A stretch of DNA of 32,296 nt from Hyphomicrobiales bacterium (GTDB lineage Bacteria > Pseudomonadota > Alphaproteobacteria > Rhizobiales > Rhizobiaceae). Below, one piece after another: positions 8,322-17,736 of this stretch (its first letter is position 1; each line of letters begins with the position of its first letter). The position numbers and the translations under genes were made by a program. Location of the stretch: NCBI GenBank assembly GCA_900471525.1, contig UCEZ01000064.1, positions 1-32,296 of the forward strand, written 5' to 3'. The notes beneath the pieces were generated by a model, which was not told the origin of the DNA, did no database searches, and worked only from the letters and a program-made list of their open reading frames with translations.

Positions 8322-10691
8322 TTGACGAAGATGGCGGAAGCGCAGCGGGGTCGCGCAGCCGGTGAGCGGCTGCGTCCAAAATTTCCGGGCTTTTCGAGGC
8401 TGGAGAGGGACGTCATCCAGCGCGCACGGATTTTTACCGAGCCGGCAGCGCTGCGCCTGGCGCGTGCCGAACCATTGCTGAAGCGCTCGATCCCGATCCT
8501 GATTACCGCGTTTCTTCTCGTCGTCGCCATTTCCCGCATCAGCGGCATCATGGTCGAATATGCCCGGATGGAGGCAAGCTCCCGCCAGGTGACGGTGCTT
8601 GCTGCTGCGACAGCGAGTGCTGCACTTCAGGAAAACGGGGTAGCCCTGTTCGATAAGGCGCAGAAATGGAATGTCGAGCAGCGGCTCAACACCTTCCTGT
8701 CTCCCGACATGCTCGAAGCCGGCGCCTTTGTTCTGACTGTGCGCAATGATGGGCGGATTTTTGCAAGTTCTCCGGAGGGCGCGGCCTATACCGGGCGGAC
8801 GCTGACCGCTGTGGCGCCGGAAGTGGCCGCCTTCCAGTATTTCGGTGAACGTTCGTCGGTCATGAAGACCTTCATCGGCGGCGCTGAGCATATCGTGGCG
8901 CTGATGCAGGTGCCGGGCGGCGCCGGAACATTGCTCGTTGCGACGCCGCTGGCACGGATCGAGAAGCTGTGGCGCGACGAGGTATCGCTGAACGTCACCC
9001 TGTTTGCCGGTATCTCGGCTATCCTGCTCGTCGTGCTCTATGCCTATTACATCCAGGCCAAGCGCGCCCGCGACGCGGATCAGATTTTCGCAGAATCGAA
9101 CCTGCGGGTCGAAACGGCGCTGTCGCGAGGACGCTGCGGCCTTTGGGACTTCGACATGCCCAACCGCCGGCTTTTCTGGTCACGGTCGATGTACGAGATG
9201 CTCGGCATGCCGCCTCAGAGCAGCGTCCTTTCGTTCGGTGACGCGGCGCGGCTGATGCACCCGGATGACGGCAGCATCTACAAGGTCGCCCGCACTATCG
9301 CCAAGGGCGATGCCCGCCAGATCGACCAGATCTTCCGGATGCGCCATGCCGACGGCCATTATGTCTGGATGAGGGCCCGCGCGCAGGTCATCCGCACCGC
9401 ATCCGGCCGAGTGCACCTGATCGGTATCGCCATGGACGTCACCGAACAGCATCGGCTCGCCCAGCGTTACGCCGAGGCAGACCAACGCCTTGCCGATGCC
9501 ATCGAGTGCACCTCCGAGGCCTTCGTGCTCTGGGACAAGAATGATCGGCTGGTGATGTGCAACACCCACTATCAGCAGGCCTATAAGCTGCCCGACCGGG
9601 TTCTCGTTGCCGGCACGGAGCGCTCCGTGGTCAACGCGGCTGCGGCCCGCCCGATCATCGAGCGACGAATCGCTGATCCCGACCGATCCAATCATTCACA
9701 AACGTCGGAAGTGCAACTTTCGGACCAGCGCTGGCTGCAGATCAACGATCGGCGCACGCGCGACGGCGGTCTGGTTTCCGTCGGCACAGACATCACGCTG
9801 CTCAAGCGTCATCAGGTGCGCCTGCGCGAATCCGAACGGCGCCTGATGGCCACCATCGGCGACCTCTCGACGTCTCGCATCACGCTGGAGCGGCAGAAGG
9901 CCGAACTCTCCGTCGCCAACGCCAATTATCAGGCGGAAAAGGAACGGGCGGAGGCCGCCAACCGGGCAAAATCCGAATTCCTCGCCAACATGTCGCACGA
10001 ACTGCGGACACCGTTGAACGCCATTCTCGGCTTTTCCGAAATCCTGCAGAACCAGATGTTCGGGCCGCTCGGCTCGGAAAAATACGACGAGTATTCCCAC
10101 GACATCCACGACAGCGGCAAACATCTGCTGAACGTCATCAACGACATTCTCGACATGTCGAAGATCGAGGCCGGGCAGATGAAGATCAATCGGGAAACCA
10201 TCGATCTCGCGCCGCTGATCGAGGAGACACTGCGCTTCACCACCATTCCGGCGCAGCAGAAGAACATCTGCGTCGACCAGCAGATCTCGTCCGGCCTGAC
10301 GATCACCGCCGATCGCCGTGCGATGAAACAGGTGCTGCTGAACCTCCTGTCGAACGCGGTCAAGTTCACCAACGAGGGCGGCAAGATTTCACTCCGCGCC
10401 CGCAAGGTCGCCGGCGCCGTGACGCTTACCATCGCCGACACCGGCATCGGCATCCCGCGCCTTGCCTTGCAGAAGATCGGCCAACCGTTCGAACAGGTCC
10501 AGAGCCAGTATGCCAAGAGCAAGGGCGGTTCCGGTCTCGGCCTTGCCATCTCCCGATCGCTGACCAACCTGCATGGCGGCGCCATGAAGATCTATTCGCA
10601 GGAAAATGTCGGCACGATCATTTCGCTGCGCATTCCCGATACGGCTCCACGTGCGGTTTCGGAGATCAGGGCCAATCCGGTCTATGCTTAA
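8322..10691 (+). CDS. pleC: PAS-domain sensor histidine kinase, PleC-type
   Basis: A 789-residue membrane histidine kinase. It has a transmembrane segment near 45-65 (PILITAFLLVVAIS), a periplasmic region of about 150 residues, and a second membrane segment near 225-245 (GISAILLVVLYAYY). Two PAS domains follow (about 260-375 and 385-500), then a coiled linker, HisKA with phospho-acceptor H559 in NMSHELRTPLNAILGFSE, and HATPase with NLLSNAVKFT, DTGIGIP and GGSGLGLAI. The HisKA subtype with GKHLLNVINDILDMSK belongs to the PleC/DivJ/PdhS group that acts on DivK and PleD and thereby controls CtrA and asymmetric division. The pepN-pleC-glnE order matches what I remember of Sinorhizobium pleC. A TTG start at 8322 is preferred because GAGGA lies 9 nt upstream; the next ATG is 8331. 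It converges on glnE with 15 bp between the stops. Confidence 0.87.
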   Translation: MTKMAEAQRGRAAGERLRPKFPGFSRLERDVIQRARIFTEPAALRLARAEPLLKRSIPILITAFLLVVAISRISGIMVEYARMEASSRQVTVLAAATASAALQENGVALFDKAQKWNVEQRLNTFLSPDMLEAGAFVLTVRNDGRIFASSPEGAAYTGRTLTAVAPEVAAFQYFGERSSVMKTFIGGAEHIVALMQVPGGAGTLLVATPLARIEKLWRDEVSLNVTLFAGISAILLVVLYAYYIQAKRARDADQIFAESNLRVETALSRGRCGLWDFDMPNRRLFWSRSMYEMLGMPPQSSVLSFGDAARLMHPDDGSIYKVARTIAKGDARQIDQIFRMRHADGHYVWMRARAQVIRTASGRVHLIGIAMDVTEQHRLAQRYAEADQRLADAIECTSEAFVLWDKNDRLVMCNTHYQQAYKLPDRVLVAGTERSVVNAAAARPIIERRIADPDRSNHSQTSEVQLSDQRWLQINDRRTRDGGLVSVGTDITLLKRHQVRLRESERRLMATIGDLSTSRITLERQKAELSVANANYQAEKERAEAANRAKSEFLANMSHELRTPLNAILGFSEILQNQMFGPLGSEKYDEYSHDIHDSGKHLLNVINDILDMSKIEAGQMKINRETIDLAPLIEETLRFTTIPAQQKNICVDQQISSGLTITADRRAMKQVLLNLLSNAVKFTNEGGKISLRARKVAGAVTLTIADTGIGIPRLALQKIGQPFEQVQSQYAKSKGGSGLGLAISRSLTNLHGGAMKIYSQENVGTIISLRIPDTAPRAVSEIRANPVYA

Positions 10692-10706
10692 GTCTGCATG
10701 CCAATT

Positions 10707-13661
10707 TCAGGGCTTGACCGCCGTCTGAAATATCCGGCGTACGGCCTTTGACAGGCGCCGGACATCTGCCTCAAGCACCTTGGCGTCCGGCGCATCGCCG
10801 GCTCGGTACAGAAGCTCGACCAACCCGGCTGGGGCGTCCTTCAACTCCAGATCGCCTTCAATACACAAACGCACGATCTGCGACAGGTCGGTGAACAGCG
10901 CAAGTGCCTCCTGCACCGTATCGAGGTCGCCGGCATCCATCAGCGCCGGTCCGAGAGCCCGCAGCACGTTCGCCGTCGATGTTCCGCTCGGCGGTGGTTC
11001 GACGCCGCGCGCAGGCGCGATCAACGCGAGATATTGCGCAATGAATTCGATATCGACCAACCCGCCGGGAATGAGCTTGAAGTCCCAAAAATCGCTCGGC
11101 GGCTTTTCCTTGTCGATCAGCCCACGCATCTCGGCGACATCCGCCGTGATCTTTCCAACATCGCGGCGCTGGCCGAGAACCTCTTGGAAAATCGTCTCCG
11201 CTTCCGCAATCAGACTGTCTTCACCACATAGCGCGCGGGCACGTGTCAGCGCCATGTGCTCCCAGGTCCAGGCCTCCTCGCGCTGATATTTTGCAAAAGC
11301 GTTGATACGGGTGGCGACTGGCCCCTTGTTGCCGGACGGGCGCAGGCGCATGTCGACCTCGTAGAGAACACCCTCGGCGGTGGGCGCCGAGAGGGCCGAG
11401 ATCAGCCGTTGGGCAATGCGCGTAAAATAGCGCATGGAATCGAGCGGTTTTGGGCCATCGGATTCCATCGCTTCATCATCATAGTCGTAAAGCAGGATAA
11501 TATCGACGTCTGAGCCTGCGGTCAGCTCGTGACTGCCCAGCTTGCCCATGCCGATAACGGCCACTCGCCCGCCCGGAAATTTCCCATGCGCGGTCTCCAC
11601 CTCGTGCAGCACAGCGTCCAGCGCGGCGGTAATGATCAGGTCGGCCAGATCGGTGAAAGCGTGTCCCGCCTGCACGCCGGTAATAACGCTCGTCAGCAGC
11701 CGTATTCCGATCAGGAACCGCTGTTCCGACGCGGTGATCCGCAACCGGTCGAGAATATCCTCATAATGCCGGGCGCCAGCCAGAAATCCCTTGATGCGAT
11801 CGGCAAGGTAATCGCGTGTCGGCAGTTCGGCGAGAAGTCTTGGATCGAGCATGCCATCGAAGACATGCGGCTTGCCGGCAATGATATCGGCCAGCCGGGG
11901 AGCGGATGACATGATGTTGACGATCAGCGACAAGAGCCTGGGATTGTTGCCGAGCAGCGAGAACAGCTGGATGCCGGCCGGCAGACCCGCAATGAAATGA
12001 TCGAAGCGTAGCAGCGCCTCGTCGGCGCGCTTGTTCTCTCCAAAAACGCGCAAGAGCTCGGGCGTCAGTTCCGTCAGCCGCTCGCGCGCCTCGACCGACT
12101 GCGTTGCCCTATAACGACCATAATGCCAGGTTCGGATGGTTCGGGAAATATCCTGCGGCCGTTCGAACCCCAGCCTCTTCAGGGTATTCAGCGTATCGGG
12201 ATCGTCCTTTTGGCCGGTGAAAACCAGATTGCCGGTTTCGGTCGAAAGCTTCGCCTCCTGCTCGAAGAGCTGGACATAGCGCCGCTCCACCGTCCTGAGC
12301 ATGCGTGACAGCTCCGCTGAAAACGCCGCAGCATCCGCAAAGCCCATCATGTAGGCGATACGCTTCAGCTCCGCGTCGGTAGTCGGCAGCACATGTGTCT
12401 GCTCGTCGCGCACCATCTGGACCCGGTGCTCGACATCGCGCAAAAACCAGTAGGCGGAGACCAGTTCTTCGGCCGTTGTCGCATCGATCCAGTTCGCCCT
12501 CGCCAAGCCTTGCAGCATCGGTTCCGTCGCACGCAATCTCAGTTCCGGCATCCGCCCGCCGGCGATCAATTGTTGCGTCTGCACGAAGAATTCGATTTCC
12601 CGGATGCCGCCCCGACCGAGCTTGATGTTGTGGCCCTTGACCGCGATCTCGCCGTGCCCCTTGTGGGCATGGATCTGCCGCTTGATCGAATGAATGTCGG
12701 CAATCGCCGCATAGTCGAGATATTTGCGGAACACAAACGGGGTGAGTTCGCGCAAAAAAGCCTCGCCGGCCTTGATATCGCCTGCCACGGGACGCGCCTT
12801 GATGAAGGCGGCCCTTTCCCAATTCTGACCCCTGCTTTCGTAATAGAGCATCGCCGCCTCGACCGGGATGGCAAGCGGCGTCGCCCCAGGATCGGGGCGC
12901 AGACGCAGGTCCGTGCGGAACACATATCCATCACCGCTGCGCTCCTGCAGGATGCGGATCAGCCGGCGCAGCAGGCGGGCAAAGGTCTCTGGTGCATCTT
13001 GCGGATCCGAGATCAACCGCGCGTGCGGCTCGTAAAAAACTACCAGGTCAATGTCGGAGGAATAATTCAGTTCGAAGGCGCCGAGTTTGCCCATGCCGAG
13101 AACGACTACACCCGACTGCTCGCTTGGATACTCGACATTGACGACATGGAGCTTACCGCCGTCATGCGCGCTCAGAAGCAGGTGGTCGATCGTGGCCGAA
13201 ACAGCCGCACCGGCAAAATCGCTCAGCCACCGCGTCGTCTCGCGTGCATCGAACAGGCGGGAGAGATCGGCAAGGGCAATCGAAAAGGCTATATCGCGCT
13301 TGGCCTGCCGCAGGCGCGTCATGATCTCGGCGTCGGAAAGCGGCTTGCCGGCCTCGCCGCTCTTCCAGGCGTCACGCGCTGCCTGAACGCAAAGCTCAAG
13401 ATGCGTGACAATCGGTCCGGCGAGAGCCCGGACAAGCACGGGTGGATGGGAAACGGCCGTATCCCGCAAGGACGGCGAGAGTGAGAAAGCCGCGACGACG
13501 AAGTCCTTGAGCGGTGTTTCGGTGGCCAGCAGATCGGCAATGTCGCGATGGCTCTTTGCCATATCCTTGAGGCTGGAGAGTACGGACTTGGCGTCCGTCT
13601 GGCTCATCGGCCGCAGCGCGTATGTGCCGATGTCCGATAACCGCCGCGTATCCGTCTGCAT
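10707..13661 (-). CDS. glnE: Bifunctional glutamine synthetase adenylyltransferase/deadenylase
   Basis: A 984-residue cytoplasmic enzyme that attaches AMP to, and removes it from, glutamine synthetase in response to PII and glutamine, adjusting nitrogen assimilation. Both nucleotidyltransferase domains are visible. The N-terminal one (deadenylylating in the E. coli enzyme) has GMGKLGAFELNYSSDIDLV around 189-207. The C-terminal one (adenylylating) has GMGKLGSHELTAGSDVDII near 702. Each carries the paired acidic residues that bind metal. Helical GlnD-PII-uridylylase-like linkers follow each domain. Length is close to the E. coli protein (946). A GGAGAG ribosome site precedes the ATG. The gene lies 45 bp after the histidine kinase stop on the same strand, so read-through from the two-component operon is possible. 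Confidence 0.96.
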   Translation of the reverse strand: MQTDTRRLSDIGTYALRPMSQTDAKSVLSSLKDMAKSHRDIADLLATETPLKDFVVAAFSLSPSLRDTAVSHPPVLVRALAGPIVTHLELCVQAARDAWKSGEAGKPLSDAEIMTRLRQAKRDIAFSIALADLSRLFDARETTRWLSDFAGAAVSATIDHLLLSAHDGGKLHVVNVEYPSEQSGVVVLGMGKLGAFELNYSSDIDLVVFYEPHARLISDPQDAPETFARLLRRLIRILQERSGDGYVFRTDLRLRPDPGATPLAIPVEAAMLYYESRGQNWERAAFIKARPVAGDIKAGEAFLRELTPFVFRKYLDYAAIADIHSIKRQIHAHKGHGEIAVKGHNIKLGRGGIREIEFFVQTQQLIAGGRMPELRLRATEPMLQGLARANWIDATTAEELVSAYWFLRDVEHRVQMVRDEQTHVLPTTDAELKRIAYMMGFADAAAFSAELSRMLRTVERRYVQLFEQEAKLSTETGNLVFTGQKDDPDTLNTLKRLGFERPQDISRTIRTWHYGRYRATQSVEARERLTELTPELLRVFGENKRADEALLRFDHFIAGLPAGIQLFSLLGNNPRLLSLIVNIMSSAPRLADIIAGKPHVFDGMLDPRLLAELPTRDYLADRIKGFLAGARHYEDILDRLRITASEQRFLIGIRLLTSVITGVQAGHAFTDLADLIITAALDAVLHEVETAHGKFPGGRVAVIGMGKLGSHELTAGSDVDIILLYDYDDEAMESDGPKPLDSMRYFTRIAQRLISALSAPTAEGVLYEVDMRLRPSGNKGPVATRINAFAKYQREEAWTWEHMALTRARALCGEDSLIAEAETIFQEVLGQRRDVGKITADVAEMRGLIDKEKPPSDFWDFKLIPGGLVDIEFIAQYLALIAPARGVEPPPSGTSTANVLRALGPALMDAGDLDTVQEALALFTDLSQIVRLCIEGDLELKDAPAGLVELLYRAGDAPDAKVLEADVRRLSKAVRRIFQTAVKP

Positions 13662-13706
13662 ATTGGTCTCTCCCAGCCGCTCCCAATTTCGGCTGTCCCA
13701 TGCCTA

Positions 13707-15116
13707 TCAGCCGGAGCGGGCCGGGAAAACCATGCTGGCGGTCAAACCACGATTGTTTTCCGCGTGCGGAATCGTGTCGCTCAGTTCGAGAGAGCCCTGG
13801 TGCATCTCCATCACCGCCTCGACAAGCGATAGTCCCAGCCCGGTTCCCGGTTTGCTGCGGCTTTCGTCCAGCCGTACGAAACGTTCCACCACGTCGTCGC
13901 GTCTATCGGGCGGCACACCTGGACCATGATCCGACACGGATAGAACAATGGCTCCATCCCGCCTTGCGAGGCTGACCTTGATCAGAGGATTTGCGCCGCC
14001 ATCGGAGTATTTGACGGCATTGTCGATCAGATTACCCAGCGCCTGGCCGATCAGTTCCCGGTTGCCCGAAACGTGAATATCGGCAGGCACGTCGGCCTCC
14101 AGTTTCAATGCCTGTTCGTCGGCCACCGGCTCATAGAGTTCAACGCAGTCGGCGACACTCTGCGAAAGGTTGACATCGCTCATCTCCGCGGCCGCGGCCC
14201 CGGCCTCGACACGGGAAATCATCAACAGCGCATTGAACGTGCGGATCAACTGGTCGGATTCGCCGATGATCTCTTCCAGCGAAGCGCGATAGGCGGAATT
14301 GGTCGCCTTGTGCGCCAGCGCAGACTCCGCCTTGTTGCGCAGGCGCGTCAACGGCGTCTTCAGGTCGTGGGCGATGTTGTCGGAGACCTGCCGCAGGCCT
14401 TCGTTCAATTTCTCGATCCGCCCGAGCATGGCATTGAGCGATTCGGACAGCCGGTCGAATTCGTCACCGGAGCCGCTCATCGGCAACCGCTGGGAGAGAT
14501 CGCCTGCCATGATCCGCGTGCTTGCGTCAGACATCCGGTCGATCCGCTTCAGCGCATTGCGGCCGATTGCAAACCAGATGATCAGCGCGCCAATGCCCAT
14601 GATACCGAGTGCAACGACGAGTGCCTGTCGCACAAGCACGCGAAATTTTTCCGGCTCCTGCAGGTCGCGCCCGACAAGGATGCGCAGGCCATTGTCGAGC
14701 ACAAGCACATGTGCGAGCGCGACGTGAGCTTCCTTGCGGCTTTCGTCCGTGTAACGCTGATAGCGGAAGGCTTCGCCTGTCCAGCCCTCCTTGTCCAGCA
14801 GGCCGGGCTGCAGCGACGCGACGTTGCCGGCAAGAATTTCGCCGGTCGGTCCGGCAATAACGTAGAGATTGGCACCCGGCTGCCGCGCCCGTCGCTCCAG
14901 CGTCCGCAGCAGGCCGTTTACGCCCGCCCGGCTGTAGACTTCCTCAATCTGCGCGACTTCCGATGTGACCGCATCCTTCGTCTGCTGTTCCAGCAACCGC
15001 TGCGACATTGCGGTGACATAGAAGACGAGAAACGCGGCGCAGAGGGAAAAAAGCAGGAGATAGAGCGCCGAAAGGCGGACCGCCGTTGTGCGGAAAAGGA
15101 CGCTCACCTTGCTCAT
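13707..15116 (-). CDS. HAMP-domain sensor histidine kinase
   Basis: A 469-residue inner-membrane kinase. Transmembrane segments lie near 15-36 and 165-185, with a periplasmic sensor region of about 130 residues between them. A HAMP domain follows (about 186-240), then HisKA with H250 in DNIAHDLKTPLTRLR, and HATPase with NLIDNAVKYSDGG, DHGPGVPPD and KPGTGLGLSLVEAV. This is the EnvZ/QseC-like architecture. The start codon overlaps the stop of the response regulator (ATGA), so the two are almost certainly co-translated partners. Being placed between a DegP protease and glnE suggests an envelope or stress role, but the signal is not readable from the sequence. I know no established gene name. Confidence 0.93.
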   Translation of the reverse strand: MSKVSVLFRTTAVRLSALYLLLFSLCAAFLVFYVTAMSQRLLEQQTKDAVTSEVAQIEEVYSRAGVNGLLRTLERRARQPGANLYVIAGPTGEILAGNVASLQPGLLDKEGWTGEAFRYQRYTDESRKEAHVALAHVLVLDNGLRILVGRDLQEPEKFRVLVRQALVVALGIMGIGALIIWFAIGRNALKRIDRMSDASTRIMAGDLSQRLPMSGSGDEFDRLSESLNAMLGRIEKLNEGLRQVSDNIAHDLKTPLTRLRNKAESALAHKATNSAYRASLEEIIGESDQLIRTFNALLMISRVEAGAAAAEMSDVNLSQSVADCVELYEPVADEQALKLEADVPADIHVSGNRELIGQALGNLIDNAVKYSDGGANPLIKVSLARRDGAIVLSVSDHGPGVPPDRRDDVVERFVRLDESRSKPGTGLGLSLVEAVMEMHQGSLELSDTIPHAENNRGLTASMVFPARSG

Positions 15117-15802
15117 GCGTCGGTGCGTCCGTCTTCCTTCATCATGTAGCCGGCACCGCGCACCGTGCGCAGCAGTGGCTGGTCGAAGTCCTTCTCGATC
15201 TTGGAACGCAGCCGCGACACATGCACATCGATGACGTTGGTCTGCGGATCGAAGTGATAATCCCAGACGTTTTCCAGAAGCATGGTACGCGTCACCACCT
15301 GGCCCGCGTTCTTCATCAGATATTCAAGCAGCCGGAACTCGCGTGGTTGAAGCAGAAGTTCCCGGCCTTGCCGGCGCACTGTGTGCGACAGCCGATCCAG
15401 TTCCAGATCGCCGACGCGATAGACCATATCCTGTTCCGGAGCACCCTTGCGGCGCCCGAGCACTTCCACCCGAGCCAGAAGCTCATTGAACGCATATGGC
15501 TTGGGCAGATAGTCGTCGCCACCTGCCCGCAATCCCGTCACCCGGTCGTCGACCTGGCCGAGTGCAGAAAGAATGAGGACTGGCGTGTGGACGCCCTTTC
15601 GGCGCAGCTCCGAGATCACCGACAGCCCATCGCGGCGCGGCAGCATGCGGTCGATGACAAGCACGTCATAGCTGTTCTCGCTTGCCATGAACAGGCCGCT
15701 TTCGCCGTCGCTGGCATGGTCGGAGACGATGCCAGCCTCGCGAAAGGCCTTCGCCAGATAGGCGGCGGCGTCGAGGTCATCTTCGATAATCAGAATCTTC
15801 AT
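15113..15802 (-). CDS. OmpR-family response regulator
   Basis: A 229-residue DNA-binding response regulator. The receiver domain (1-115) has the acidic pair E7/D8/D9, phospho-acceptor D51 in VIDRMLPRRDG, and K101 in YLPKPY. The C-terminal winged helix (about 125-225) has LLLQPREFRLLEYLMKN and NVIDVHVSRLRSKI, the usual OmpR/PhoB recognition-helix region. MKILIIEDD is chosen as the N-terminus because it is the universal receiver start; an ATG 12 nt earlier is also possible. Its stop overlaps the start of the kinase gene by 4 nt. The gene begins about 160 bp after the end of degP on the same strand, with a strong hairpin in between that probably separates the transcripts. Confidence 0.93.
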   Translation of the reverse strand: MKILIIEDDLDAAAYLAKAFREAGIVSDHASDGESGLFMASENSYDVLVIDRMLPRRDGLSVISELRRKGVHTPVLILSALGQVDDRVTGLRAGGDDYLPKPYAFNELLARVEVLGRRKGAPEQDMVYRVGDLELDRLSHTVRRQGRELLLQPREFRLLEYLMKNAGQVVTRTMLLENVWDYHFDPQTNVIDVHVSRLRSKIEKDFDQPLLRTVRGAGYMMKEDGRTDA

Positions 15803-15904
15803 GCGTGTGACCATAGTCCCGGACCCATATCTTCCACAACCGGTTTGCCCTTGGGAAATCACGTCCGCCTAGCCGGTTGCGCAGGCAGGTCGTGCCCTGA
15901 AACG

Positions 15905-15945
15905 CCGGACGCCGCGAAACCCTGGGGGAGGTTCGCGGCGCCCGG
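15905..15945 (-). terminator. Long GC-rich hairpin after degP
   Basis: CCGGACGCCGCGAA (15905-15918) pairs with TTCGCGGCGCCCGG (15932-15945) with a single mismatch, forming a 14-bp stem and a 13-nt loop. It lies 18 bp past the degP stop on the minus strand. A T-rich run is nearly absent, so it may be a weak or factor-dependent terminator. Confidence 0.6.
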
Positions 15946-15963
15946 TTGTTCAGTGGAACCGCG

Positions 15964-17526
15964 TCAACCCTGGTTGATCGGCAGCGCCACGAAGCGGCTG
16001 GCGTTGTCGGCCTCGATCTGGAACAGCGCCTTGGTGCGTCCGTCCTTCTTGGCAGCCTCGATGACCTTGAGAATGTCGTCGGCCGACTTGACCTCCTGGT
16101 TGTTGACCGAGACGATCTTCTGGCCTTCCTTCAGCCCGCGGTCGCTGGCATCGGAGTCCGGATCGACCGAGGAGATCGTCACGCCGTTGCCGTCGTCCGA
16201 GGGGGTCACGGTGACGCCCAGATCAGCCAGCGCCTTCTCGCTCGAAGGCTGCTGTTCTTCCTGCTGCTGCTGTTGGTCTGCACCGGCAGACGCTTCCTTG
16301 TCGGCCGGCAGGGTTCCAACTTCCAGCTTGACGCTTTCGGCCTTGCCATCACGCCAAAGGGCGACATCGACGCTCGTACCAGGGCGCATCGCGCCGATCT
16401 TGCGGGCCAGTTCACGCGGCCCCTTGATCGTGTCGCCGTCAACGGCGGTGATCACATCGCCCTTCTTGATACCGGCCTTTTCACCGGGAGACCCGGCCTG
16501 CGGTTCGATGACGAGCGCGCCGCTTGCTTCGGCAAGACCGAGCGATTCAGCCACATCCTTGTCGACCGGCTGGATCTGAACGCCGAGCCAGCCGCGGGAC
16601 ACTTCCCCGTCCTTCATCAGGTCGGCAACGACGTCCTTGGCAACGGATGCTGGAATGGCGAAGGCGATGCCGACGTTACCGCCCGATGGCGAGAAGATCG
16701 CCGTGTTGATGCCGACGACTTCGCCGCTGAGGTTGAAGGTCGGACCACCCGAGTTGCCGCGGTTCACGGCCGCATCGACCTGCAGATAGTCGTCGTAAGG
16801 ACCGGAGCCGATATCACGGCCGCGGGCCGAAATAATGCCCGAAGTGACGGTACCGCCAAGTCCGAAGGGATTGCCGACAGCGACGACCCAATCGCCAACG
16901 CGCGCCTTGCTGTCGTCAGCCCAGTTTACATAGGTGAACTTGCGCTTGTCATCGACCTTCAGTACGGCCAGATCTGTGCGGCTGTCTTTGCCGACCAGCT
17001 TGGCATCAAGCTCGGTGCCGTCATTCAGGATGACGGTGAAAGCGGACCCGTCCGAAACGACGTGATTGTTGGTGACGAGATAGCCGTCTTCCGAGATGAA
17101 GAAGCCGGAGCCCTGCGATGTCGGGCGCAGGCGGCCCGGCTTGCCGTCACGCGGTCCATGGTCGCGGTCGGCGCGCTTGTCGCCGTTCGGACCGCCGAAT
17201 TCCTTGAAGAAGCGCTTCAGCGGATGATCGTCCGGGAGTTCATCGAGGCCGCGGCCGCCGAAATCAAAGCTGAAACCGTTGCTGGCATCATCGGAAACGG
17301 GGTTGGCGCGGGATTGCACGCGCACGGAAACGACGGCTGGCGAAACGGCATCGACGACGTTGGCGAAGCTCGGAACCTGCGGCGCCTCGATCTTGACGGC
17401 GGCGGCAAACGAGTGAGTGATGGCGGCAGGAATGCCGGTCGACAGCATGACGGCCGCGAGGCCCGCGACGGTCGAGGTTTTCAAAACGGTCTTGAGGGAG
17501 GGACGCAGTGCGTTTGTCTTAAACAT
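15964..17526 (-). CDS. degP: DegP/HtrA-type periplasmic serine protease
   Basis: A 520-residue Do-family protease/chaperone for damaged envelope proteins. The N-terminus has positive residues followed by a hydrophobic segment (VAGLAAVMLSTGIPAAI), consistent with a signal peptide or an anchor. The catalytic triad is intact: H155 in VTNNHVV, D185 in DSRTDLAVLKV, and S259 in NRGNSGGP. PDZ1 spans about 285-395 and PDZ2 about 425-515. Between them is a low-complexity Gln/Glu linker (residues near 405-415, six Q in a row apart from E's). A charged insert rich in D, R, G and K at about 110-135 fits the Q-linker-like region of rhizobial DegP. AAGG precedes the ATG by about 9 nt. It is downstream of ccmH, 210 bp away, so it probably has its own promoter. 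Confidence 0.95.
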   Translation of the reverse strand: MFKTNALRPSLKTVLKTSTVAGLAAVMLSTGIPAAITHSFAAAVKIEAPQVPSFANVVDAVSPAVVSVRVQSRANPVSDDASNGFSFDFGGRGLDELPDDHPLKRFFKEFGGPNGDKRADRDHGPRDGKPGRLRPTSQGSGFFISEDGYLVTNNHVVSDGSAFTVILNDGTELDAKLVGKDSRTDLAVLKVDDKRKFTYVNWADDSKARVGDWVVAVGNPFGLGGTVTSGIISARGRDIGSGPYDDYLQVDAAVNRGNSGGPTFNLSGEVVGINTAIFSPSGGNVGIAFAIPASVAKDVVADLMKDGEVSRGWLGVQIQPVDKDVAESLGLAEASGALVIEPQAGSPGEKAGIKKGDVITAVDGDTIKGPRELARKIGAMRPGTSVDVALWRDGKAESVKLEVGTLPADKEASAGADQQQQQEEQQPSSEKALADLGVTVTPSDDGNGVTISSVDPDSDASDRGLKEGQKIVSVNNQEVKSADDILKVIEAAKKDGRTKALFQIEADNASRFVALPINQG

Positions 17527-17736
17527 CCGATTTGCCTTTTCTCTTCATGTGCATTGGCTGACTGGAGGAACAGCCGATGAGAAAGGAATAGTCGAACGCA
17601 CCTTACTGGCTGGTGTCCGTAGAATGAACTTTTGGTAATGTTGGCCAAAGAACCACGCTGCCTGGCGGTCCATGCTCGGCCGCGTCGTCATCTCGACGCC
17701 ATTGGAAATTTCCGGCATTCGAAAAAGAGAATGAAA

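Noticed and set aside
12393..13484. Plus-strand ORF (363 codons) opposite glnE
   Set aside because: It is a shadow of the conserved glnE frame with no ribosome site or recognisable domain.
15946..17580. Plus-strand ORF (544 codons) opposite degP
   Set aside because: The degP frame has an intact catalytic triad and PDZ domains; the opposite frame is Asp/Gly/Arg-rich noise.
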